A DNA stretch of 58,693 nt from an uncultured Parvularculaceae bacterium. Its GTDB lineage: Bacteria > Pseudomonadota > Alphaproteobacteria > Caulobacterales > Parvularculaceae. The notes under the pieces are model-generated. The model did no database searches and was not told where the DNA came from. It was given only the letters and a program-made list of their open reading frames with translations. A program made the translations under genes and the position numbers. Location of the stretch: assembly GCA_913055785.1 (NCBI GenBank), contig CAJXLJ010000018.1:1-58693 (forward strand), read 5' to 3'. Position 1 is the stretch's first letter. Every line of letters begins with the position of its first letter. Shown here one piece after another: positions 52,257-58,693 of this stretch.

Positions 52257-54461
52257 CTATTTGCTCACATGAAGATCGACGAGATCCTTGGCGATGTCGC
52301 CGAAGGCCTGTTCCAGATCCGTTCCGGTGTCCGCATCCTGAAAATACGGCGCCGTCGGTTTTGTAGCGCAGGCCTTGAAGATCGTTTCCACGCTGGTGGA
52401 GTCGAGATCGAACATGATCGTGTAAACGAGGTAGCCTTCCTGCTTCATGCGGTGGCAGATGCGCAGAAGTTTGTTGTCGACCTCATCACGCATTTCGCTT
52501 GCGGAATTGACCCCGACGCCCATCCGGCTTTCGACCGCATAGCCGTATGAGGTCGGCGCGGAATCCCAGTGCGTGTCAGCGCTGCCAACGGTGTTTTCGC
52601 CGTCCGTCATGATTACGATGGCTTTTGTCCAGTCAGTGTTGCTGTCCGGCACGCCTTCCGTGAAAGGCGCGCCATTGGACAGGATGCGCCAGCCCCACAT
52701 GGCGCCGTTGGCGGAGTCTGTGTTGCCGTGAGCAGAGAGTGCGTCCACATGATTTTCAATTGCCGTACGATCGTTGGTGAGCGGCAGGATTTCCTTAGGG
52801 CAGTTCAGGTTCGGGCTGGGGTCTGAGCCTGAATTCGGCGACTGATCGTATTTTCCCTTGTATTTGCCGGCGCTTGAATCCCACCAACCGACATAAGAAT
52901 TGCGCAGGATGAATTCATCGCCGGTCTCAGTCGTCGTTGTGCACGATTTTTTCTTCTTCTTTTTCTTTTTCGAGCAAACCGTTTCAGTGTCGCTGATCTT
53001 CGTTGCGCCAAGATCGAACAGCCGGGCTTTTACGCCATCCCAATAAGAATCGAGATCTGAATAGTCTTCGTCGATCGCCATGCGCGCGCCAAGTACGACC
53101 TCGAGATAGCGAGAGAAATCTTCACCCTGATTTGATGCCGTGAAGCGATAATCAGATACCAGATCCCGATTTTTATAATCTTTATCGTCGATTCCCGAGG
53201 CGTCATCAGGGTTGTCGAAAAAGAAACCGTAACCGGAGACGGTGCGAGAGGCGCCGCCCATGGAGTAAGTCTTTGTCACTTCAGAGTCGCCCCAGTCGCA
53301 GGCGTCGTCATCACAATCCGGCTCGTCCGGGTGAAACAACGGAACGAAGTAGGAATTTCCTGCTTGCGCCAGATCAGAAGCCGAAAGCATCAAGGACGGC
53401 TTTGCGGTAAAGGCGGCTTTCATCCGGGTTTCATAGTCGTTCCCGGGAGAGTTGAGCTCCGACGGGGTCGATATGGCGTTGTTGATGAATGTTGAGGTGG
53501 TGGCGGCTCCCACCGGCGTGTCGAGTTCGTCGAGCGGATAGGGGCGCGCTTCAACGCAGCCCTTCCAGGAAAGGTTTGAGTGGGAATTGTAAAGATCGTA
53601 GTGATTTACTTTCCTGCTGACATCCATCACCTTGGCGATGCCGCTGTCATTGTAATCTTTCGCCAAGGATGAATTGTCGACGATGCCGGTTTCATCCACA
53701 TGGATGAAGTGCGCGCCGTGATAGGCCGATTGAGCGTTAAGGTCCCCCCAGGAAGACTGCCAGCTTGAGGCGCCGCCAGCGTTGACGTAGGCGTTGAAGG
53801 GCACAACACCGATTTTGAGGTTGTTGCTGGTTGTCGCTTCGCCATACATGACTGCGAGGAGGTTATCGACAGCGTCCTTGAGGCTATCGATTTTCTTTTC
53901 TCCGCCGTTGTACCAATCCATCGAGCCGGTGACGTCAAGAACCAGCGCCAGCTCGATCCGGCCGGAGCCTTTTTTCGTGATTTCAACGCAATTATCGATG
54001 TTGAGCTTGTCGATTCCGGCGACTCCCAGGAGATAGGTGTCGACCGCGCCGGTAATGCAGGTTGAAATGACGGCCTCGTCGGCAAGATCAAAATCTATAT
54101 CCCAGCCTGATTTCAGATGCGTTTCGTAATTGAAGTTCTCTTCAAAGAAGCGCTTGCCGTAGTCTTTAAGGTCTGCTTTTGAGATGCTGTCATCTGCGGC
54201 TGCAAGCTGAGCGACCGCGAGGGATGCCGCATCCATCGACTCCACCATGTCAGCGCGCACGGCGTTCCAGCGCGAATAGTCGACGGCGCCGCCGACGAAC
54301 AAAAACAGCATGACGGACATGAATGTGAACAGGATTGCAAGATTGCCTCGCTCGTCGCGAGCAAAGGCGCGCAACGAAACGCGCTTGCGCACAGCAGCGT
54401 CGGTTTTCAGGTCACGAGATGAATTTCGCGCGTGAAGCGGCTTTGCACTTATACTGAACAT
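52257..54461 (-). CDS. TadG-like pilus protein with VWA domain and Cys-Ser-Lys8-Ser-Cys loop
   Basis: A 734-residue TadG-family protein: N-terminal cytoplasmic tail, one transmembrane helix with FARDERGNLAILFTFMSVML, then a large periplasmic region with a VWA domain whose MIDAS starts LVLDVTGSMDWY (Asp near residue 176) and closes near AIVIMTDGENTV. Within it lies a loop of exactly eight lysines bracketed by Ser and Cys on each side (residues 496-507), encoded by a 24-base A/G tract. TadG proteins help anchor or assemble Tad pili. No tadABC, rcpA or flp gene is in the window. Confidence 0.87.
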   Translation of the reverse strand: MFSISAKPLHARNSSRDLKTDAAVRKRVSLRAFARDERGNLAILFTFMSVMLFLFVGGAVDYSRWNAVRADMVESMDAASLAVAQLAAADDSISKADLKDYGKRFFEENFNYETHLKSGWDIDFDLADEAVISTCITGAVDTYLLGVAGIDKLNIDNCVEITKKGSGRIELALVLDVTGSMDWYNGGEKKIDSLKDAVDNLLAVMYGEATTSNNLKIGVVPFNAYVNAGGASSWQSSWGDLNAQSAYHGAHFIHVDETGIVDNSSLAKDYNDSGIAKVMDVSRKVNHYDLYNSHSNLSWKGCVEARPYPLDELDTPVGAATTSTFINNAISTPSELNSPGNDYETRMKAAFTAKPSLMLSASDLAQAGNSYFVPLFHPDEPDCDDDACDWGDSEVTKTYSMGGASRTVSGYGFFFDNPDDASGIDDKDYKNRDLVSDYRFTASNQGEDFSRYLEVVLGARMAIDEDYSDLDSYWDGVKARLFDLGATKISDTETVCSKKKKKKKKSCTTTTETGDEFILRNSYVGWWDSSAGKYKGKYDQSPNSGSDPSPNLNCPKEILPLTNDRTAIENHVDALSAHGNTDSANGAMWGWRILSNGAPFTEGVPDSNTDWTKAIVIMTDGENTVGSADTHWDSAPTSYGYAVESRMGVGVNSASEMRDEVDNKLLRICHRMKQEGYLVYTIMFDLDSTSVETIFKACATKPTAPYFQDADTGTDLEQAFGDIAKDLVDLHVSK

Positions 54462-54857
54462 ACTACGACCCTATGAGACGTCCTTAACGCCATGAGCCAT
54501 AATTTCGCGGGGGCTGGTTAATATCGCGTGTGTTATGTTGGTTAACCGCAAAAAAAGTTTTCTAAAGTTTGCAGGTTTTCTGAAAATTCGATTCAAAAAC
54601 GGCGTTCCCGCCGCGCTACCCTGAAAGCCGTTCAGGACGGGGCTTCCAGAGCGCAACCCACCTGGGGCGCCCCGTTCCTGACGGCGGCGTGAATCCGGAG
54701 CTGGGGCCTTCGTTTCATGGCCGGAAGGGCGGCGGGCAAGGTTTTTTGAAGGAAAACAAGCCCCTGCGGTGATCCTTAAAAAAACCGGGGGCCACGTCCC
54801 TAAGCCGCCTCATTCATGGTATTAACCATAAGGAGATTCTGTCGCGGAGGACTGGTT
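54462..54857. other. 396-base divergent intergenic region
   Basis: Between the tadG-like gene (leftward) and the LysM gene (rightward). It holds several TTAAC/GTTAA words (54484, 54518, 54540-54547 palindrome GGTTAACC, 54822-54829 TTAACCAT), a long imperfect hairpin (54628-54684) and an ATGGT-ATTA-ACCAT inverted repeat (54816-54829) just before the LysM ribosome site. A 61-codon minus-strand frame inside it lacks protein-like features. I see no RNA gene that I can name. Confidence 0.6.
54628..54684. repeat. Long imperfect inverted repeat, possible structured RNA
   Basis: CCGTTCAGGACGGGGC (54628-54643) pairs with GCCCCGTTCCTGACGG (54669-54684) across a 25-base loop with only a small shift (one unpaired base in each arm). 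No T run follows, so it is not a standard terminator. It could be an RNA hairpin in a leader or a small transcript, or a binding site. Confidence 0.5.
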
Positions 54858-55949
54858 ATGAGCATGAAACAGGCGCTACGGATTGTGGGGGCTGTCGCCG
54901 CTGGCGCCGCGGCCCTGACGGCGGCCGGGTCGGCTATGGCGGGCCGTTGCGGTCATTCTTATCCCGTTGACAGGGCGACAACCCTCTCGGAGGTGGCGCG
55001 GCAGTGCAATGTGAGCCTTGCGGCGCTGCGCGAGGCCAACCCCGGGGTTGATCCCGGCAATGTGCGGCCCGGCGAACATCTGGCGGTGCCCGATGAGATC
55101 GATGCTTATTATGCGCGCGGCGCTTCGGGGCCGGCATACCGATCCCGGACGCAGGATGCCGACATCGATTACTCGCGCGATATTGTGGCCATTCGAGACG
55201 ATGAAGGCTTTGACGCGATCAATGCGGCGTATGAGACGCCCTATTCGGAGTCAGCGACTGCGCGTTTCCGGGATCAGCGCAATACCGCCGGCGCCTCGTG
55301 GCTGGATGAACAGGCCGGTGGTGTTCGGCACCATTCCTCTGTGGACAGGCTGAGCTATCAGAAGCTCTCGGCTTTACGGATCCAGACCGCAGGGCGCAGT
55401 CTCGCCCCGGCCACGAATGTGGTGGGCGCGCCAGTGCAATCAACGCTTGTTTCCTGCCCCGTTCTCCAGAACAAGAGCGGCCAGAGCATCGAAAAGCTGC
55501 GCAACATCGTTCACAGCGGCGGGGAGGTTTATGTTGAAATTGAATCCCGTCCGAACGGCGCGCCCTCATCCTGTACGCTGATAAACGCTTCGGAGCCGGC
55601 GATGCTGACGCCGGGCGTCCCGCTGGCGCATTTTGGGCTGCCGTCGGGCGGCCCGGGGCGCAGGGTTGTGATGGATGGCGTAGAGCTTGGCGTGCTGCCG
55701 TCGGCGTTTGTCTCAGCCGAGCCGAATGTGCTGGCGTTGAGCGGGGACATCGTCCAGGCGGGGGACGGTTGTGCGGTGTTGGCCGACGACAATGGCGAAC
55801 TCTGGCGCCTCACCTCTCTCAAACAGGCGGAAGAGCTTTTCGGGCGAAAAGTGCGCGTCTGGGGTGAGATGACCGCCGGTGGCGGGGCCTGTGGCGAGGG
55901 CTTGTCATTTTCCGTAAGCCATACAGTCTACGCGGAGCCGTGGCGCTAG
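54858..55949 (+). CDS. Secreted LysM-domain protein
   Basis: A 363-residue exported protein: signal peptide (cleavage after SAMA), one LysM domain at about residues 31-78 (TTLSEVARQCNVSLAALREA, NVRPGEHLAVPDE), a central linker, and a C-terminal beta-rich region with Cys residues (SCPVLQNKSGQSIEKLRNIV, GAPSSCTLINAS, GDGCAVLADDNGELW). LysM suggests peptidoglycan binding. GGAGG lies seven bases before the ATG at 54858; the frame upstream to 54816 is discarded. The C-terminal part is not familiar to me. Confidence 0.85.
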   Translation: MSMKQALRIVGAVAAGAAALTAAGSAMAGRCGHSYPVDRATTLSEVARQCNVSLAALREANPGVDPGNVRPGEHLAVPDEIDAYYARGASGPAYRSRTQDADIDYSRDIVAIRDDEGFDAINAAYETPYSESATARFRDQRNTAGASWLDEQAGGVRHHSSVDRLSYQKLSALRIQTAGRSLAPATNVVGAPVQSTLVSCPVLQNKSGQSIEKLRNIVHSGGEVYVEIESRPNGAPSSCTLINASEPAMLTPGVPLAHFGLPSGGPGRRVVMDGVELGVLPSAFVSAEPNVLALSGDIVQAGDGCAVLADDNGELWRLTSLKQAEELFGRKVRVWGEMTAGGGACGEGLSFSVSHTVYAEPWR

Positions 55950-55989
55950 GCGCGCCGGCGAATTCTGCAGTTTTCTGATTGAGCGGCGC

Positions 55990-56005
55990 GGCGCCTTTTG
56001 GCGCC
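55990..56005 (+). terminator. Stem-loop after the LysM gene (weak terminator)
   Basis: GGCGCC-TTTT-GGCGCC hairpin about 40 bases after the LysM stop. No T run follows, so termination would be inefficient or factor-dependent. It could also act in the purL leader. Confidence 0.35.
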
Positions 56006-56073
56006 CGCAACGGCGTTTGCACCTTTGCCGCAACCGGCTTATGGAAGCGGCGAAGTTTGCCTGACGGATTTTC

Positions 56074-58693
56074 ATGACCGCCATCACGCCTGAAATCGTG
56101 GCCGAACACGGCCTCAAGCCCGACGAATATGAGCGCATCAAGGCGCATATGGGCCGCGAACCGAACCTTCTCGAACTGGGGATTTTCTCGGTCATGTGGT
56201 CGGAGCACTGCTCCTACAAGTCATCCCGGAAACATCTCAAAAAGCTTCCCACCAGCGCGCCCTGGGTGATCCAGGGGCCGGGCGAAAACGCCGGGGTCAT
56301 TGATATCGGCGAGGGCTTGGCCGCCATCTTCAAGATGGAAAGCCACAATCACCCGAGTTTCATTGAACCATACCAGGGTGCGGCGACCGGGGTCGGCGGC
56401 ATCATGCGCGATGTCTTCACCATGGGCGCGCGGCCCGTCGCCAATATGAACGCCTTGCGCTTCGGCGACTGGTCTCATCCGAAGACCCGGCATCTCGTTT
56501 CCGGCGTCGTCGCGGGCATTGGCGGCTACGGCAACTGCATGGGCGTGCCGACGGTCGGCGGCGAGACCAATTTCCACGCCGGCTACAACGGCAATATTCT
56601 GGTCAACGCCATGACCGTCGGGATTGCCGAAAAACACCGCATTTTCTATTCGGCGGCGCGCGGCGAAGGAAACCCGGTTGTCTATGTGGGCTCGAAAACC
56701 GGGCGCGACGGCATTCACGGCGCAACCATGGCGTCAGCAGAATTCGACGACGCTTCGGAAGAAAAGCGTCCGACCGTTCAGGTGGGAGATCCGTTTACTG
56801 AAAAGCTGTTGCTTGAAGCGTGTCTCGAATTGATGGGCTCAGACGCGATCATCGCCATTCAGGACATGGGCGCTGCGGGCCTTACTTCGTCGTCCGTGGA
56901 AATGGCGGCGAAGGGCGGCGGCGGTTTCGAGCTGGATCTCGATCATGTCCCTCAGCGCGAAGAGGGTATGAGCGCCTATGAGATGATGCTGTCCGAAAGC
57001 CAGGAGCGCATGCTCATGGTGCTGCAGCCGGGCAAGGAAGACGAAGCCCGCGCGGTGTTCGAAAAATGGGGTGTCGACTTCGCGGTAATTGGCGAGACGA
57101 CCCGGTCCGGGCGGCTGGTCATCCGTCACAAGGGCGAGACCGTCGCTGACATGCCGGTGAAGCCGCTCGCCAACGATGCGCCGGAATATGACCGGCCGCG
57201 CGCTGAACTCTCCAAGCCGGCGGCGCTTGCGGATCCGACTGTGGTCGTCAAAGAGGCCGAAGCGATTCTAAGGGCGCCCGGCAAGTCCGAAGCCGAAATG
57301 CGCACGATTGCGGAAACGCTCATCGCCGACCGCCTCGCCGACGCCGATCTCGTTGACGCCGTTGGCCTGACCATCTCCGTTGGCGAAGCGCGCGTTTATG
57401 CGCGTTCTAAACCGGACGGCGTGAGGTTCGACGGTTTTGAGGAAGCCGCCCGCAATCTCGCCGCGTCGAATATTGTCGAGACGGCGGAAGTCGAACAGCG
57501 CGAGGAAAGCGTGTCGCTTGCCGATGCGCCGGGCGCCGATACCATGCTGACCGCCATGGCGCGCCTGATGGGGACGCCCGACTTGTGTTCGCGCCGCTGG
57601 ATCTGGGAACAATACGATCACACGGTCATGGGCGACACGATCATCGCGCCGGGCGGCGACGCGGCGCTTGTGCGCGTTCATGGAACGGGCCGGGCGCTGG
57701 CGATCTCGACTGACGTGACGCCGCGTTATGTGAAAGCCGATCCTCATGAGGGCGGCAAGCAGGCGGTAGCCGAAACTTTCCGGAATATCTGCGCGACGGG
57801 CGCCGCGCCGCTGGCGATCACCAACTGCCTTAATTTTGGCAATCCGGAACGCCCTGAAATCATGGCGCAGTTTGTCGGCGCCGTTGAAGGCATTGCGGAA
57901 GCTTGCGAGACGCTCGGCTATCCGGTCGTTTCCGGCAATGTCTCGCTTTACAATGAGACGAACGGCGAGGCGATCCCGCCGACCCCGGCGATTGGCGGGG
58001 TCGGCGTTCTAGAGGATGCGACCAAGGCTGTGCGGGTCGGCGGTGCGGAGGCGGGCGAAGAGCTGATCGCCATTGGAGTCACGCGGGGCTGGCTCGGTCA
58101 GTCGCTCTACATGCGCGAGCTTTTCGGAATTGAGGAAGGCGCGCCGCCGCCGGTCGATCTCGAGACCGAACGCAAGACTGGCGAGTTGATCCGCAAGCTG
58201 ATTGATGAAGGTCTGGTGACCGCCTGTCACGATGTTTCGGACGGCGGCCTTCTGGTCGCCGCCGCGGAAATGGCGCTCGCCGCCGGTCGCGGTCTCGACC
58301 TTCATACGCCTGTGAAGCAGCGCAAGACCGCTTTCTGGTTCGGCGAAGATCAGGGCCGTTATCTTGTCGCCGCAACACCCGCCGGGGCCGATACGCTGTT
58401 GTTGAAAGCCGCGATGGCGGGCGTTCAGGCATCGAAGATCGGCCGGTTCGGCGGGCCGGATATTCTGCTCGACGAGACCGACGGCGTTTCGCTGCTCGAT
58501 CTTTCCGATCTTTGGGAGGCGTCGCTTCCCGACTACATGAACGCGCAAAGCGCAGAGGAGACCGATCCCATGCCCATGGCCGCCGACGACATCAAGAAAC
58601 TGATCCTTGAGGCGATGCCGGACGCTGAAATCGAGATCGAGGATCTCGCGGGCGACGGCGATCACTACCGCGCCCGCATCGTTTCATCGGCGT
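56074..58693 (+). CDS. purL: PurL-BolA fused reading frame, cut by window edge
   Basis: PurL converts FGAR to FGAM in purine synthesis. The frame from ATG 56074 is open to the window end with no stop (873 codons). It has [75 protein letters not shown] and [13 protein letters not shown]. The PurL part ends near [11 protein letters not shown] (residue 826); nine residues later the frame enters a BolA sequence starting [20 protein letters not shown]. About 100 residues between KPAALADPT and [12 protein letters not shown] (residues ~386-485) are extra compared with usual PurL of ~740 residues. A weak promoter TTGCAC-N16-TTATGG ends at 56044. The fusion could be real or due to one lost stop codon. 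Confidence 0.9.
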   Translation, partial: MTAITPEIVAEHGLKPDEYERIKAHMGREPNLLELGIFSVMWSEHCSYKSSRKHLKKLPTSAPWVIQGPGENAGVIDIGEGLAAIFKMESHNHPSFIEPYQGAATGVGGIMRDVFTMGARPVANMNALRFGDWSHPKTRHLVSGVVAGIGGYGNCMGVPTVGGETNFHAGYNGNILVNAMTVGIAEKHRIFYSAARGEGNPVVYVGSKTGRDGIHGATMASAEFDDASEEKRPTVQVGDPFTEKLLLEACLELMGSDAIIAIQDMGAAGLTSSSVEMAAKGGGGFELDLDHVPQREEGMSAYEMMLSESQERMLMVLQPGKEDEARAVFEKWGVDFAVIGETTRSGRLVIRHKGETVADMPVKPLANDAPEYDRPRAELSKPAALADPTVVVKEAEAILRAPGKSEAEMRTIAETLIADRLADADLVDAVGLTISVGEARVYARSKPDGVRFDGFEEAARNLAASNIVETAEVEQREESVSLADAPGADTMLTAMARLMGTPDLCSRRWIWEQYDHTVMGDTIIAPGGDAALVRVHGTGRALAISTDVTPRYVKADPHEGGKQAVAETFRNICATGAAPLAITNCLNFGNPERPEIMAQFVGAVEGIAEACETLGYPVVSGNVSLYNETNGEAIPPTPAIGGVGVLEDATKAVRVGGAEAGEELIAIGVTRGWLGQSLYMRELFGIEEGAPPPVDLETERKTGELIRKLIDEGLVTACHDVSDGGLLVAAAEMALAAGRGLDLHTPVKQRKTAFWFGEDQGRYLVAATPAGADTLLLKAAMAGVQASKIGRFGGPDILLDETDGVSLLDLSDLWEASLPDYMNAQSAEETDPMPMAADDIKKLILEAMPDAEIEIEDLAGDGDHYRARIVSSA
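58556..58572 (+). promoter_or_regulatory. Internal ribosome site for BolA inside the purL frame
   Basis: AGGAG (58556-58560) sits nine bases before ATG 58570, which is in frame with purL and begins the BolA sequence; a second ATG follows at 58576. This is a good start context and suggests that free BolA can be made from the same message. Confidence 0.7.
58570..58693 (+). CDS. bolA: BolA-family protein, 5' part, in frame with purL
   Basis: The first 41 residues of a BolA-family protein: [20 protein letters not shown], then [20 protein letters not shown], where the window ends. BolA proteins bind monothiol glutaredoxins through [2Fe-2S] clusters and influence iron and cell-wall genes; in alphaproteobacteria bolA and grx commonly follow purL. 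Here it shares the purL frame without an intervening stop, so it can be a C-terminal domain of PurL, a separate product from the internal start, or both. Roughly half the protein lies outside the window. Confidence 0.82.
   Translation, partial: MPMAADDIKKLILEAMPDAEIEIEDLAGDGDHYRARIVSSA

Noticed and set aside
52947-52970. Lysine tract as a sign of a frameshift in the TadG-like gene
   Set aside because: The reading frame continues with VWA-type sequence on both sides of the tract, so the gene is intact as read.
54471-54656. 61-codon minus-strand open frame in the divergent intergenic region
   Set aside because: No ribosome site, no hydrophobic core or family motif, and it spans the hairpin; treated as non-coding.
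1-58693. CRISPR arrays, tRNA or rRNA genes, insertion sequences, prophage
   Set aside because: No regularly spaced repeats, cloverleaf-like or ribosomal sequences, transposase, integrase or phage structural genes were seen on either strand.

Overview
This window looks like a stretch of chromosome from an alphaproteobacterium of the Caulobacter/Hyphomonas/Parvularcula type. The evidence is high G+C, the flbT-flaF-flagellin cassette, an alphaproteobacterial LexA box (GTTC-N7-GTTC), an ECF42-type sigma factor with DGPF partner proteins, Tad-type pseudopilin genes, and purL followed by bolA. The family assignment is inference. Nearly all of the DNA is coding. I see no rRNA, tRNA, CRISPR array, insertion sequence, integrase or prophage gene.

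Layout. 1-5111 (minus strand): 3' part of the operon start of purB, a small membrane protein, an OmpA-domain protein, and the threonine-degradation pair kbl/tdh with an AT-rich secreted orphan between them. 5187-14049: an acyl-CoA carboxylase module (biotin carboxylase, carboxyltransferase, AtuA-like DUF1446 protein) divergent from two acyl-CoA dehydrogenase subunits; two dRS3-like palindromic repeats flank the biotin carboxylase gene. 14038-15966: ECF42 sigma factor with two DGPF proteins. 16053-21791: PiuC-type dioxygenase, Gly-Glu-repeat lipoprotein, an SOS-controlled Y-family polymerase, a membrane ClpP-class protease, an epoxide-hydrolase-like enzyme and a MoxR ATPase. 21937-27490: large zinc metalloprotease lipoprotein, glutathione peroxidase, a FAD oxidoreductase and a 2OG-Fe(II) oxygenase. 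27557-29900: flbT, flaF, flagellin and flaG with a sigma-54 promoter and a terminator. 29966-36111: VIT-type transporter, sulfotransferase, piperideine-6-carboxylate dehydrogenase, GabT-like aminotransferase and secreted/membrane unknowns. 36119-39474: 2-oxoacid:ferredoxin oxidoreductase korA/korB, again with a secreted orphan between the subunits. 39759-48697: split DUF1214/DUF1254 pair, DUF418 protein, transaldolase, ZntB, a large MscS channel, DUF1272, VOC, FAH-family and free-Met-sulfoxide reductase genes. 48701-54461: PH-domain membrane protein, ettA and a TadE/TadE/TadG trio. 54858-58693: LysM protein and purL.

The most unusual observation is at the right edge. The purL frame runs without a stop into a BolA coding sequence, so the gene reads as a PurL-BolA fusion, with a good internal ribosome binding site that could also yield free BolA. 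This PurL also carries about 100 extra residues between its two halves. Second in interest are two unrelated small secreted proteins, each tucked between the genes of a normally adjacent enzyme pair (kbl/tdh and korA/korB) with zero or near-zero spacing. The SOS polymerase has a complete promoter with the LexA box over its -10 element and an apparently leaderless start codon.

All calls come from reading the sequence; none has been checked by a database search.
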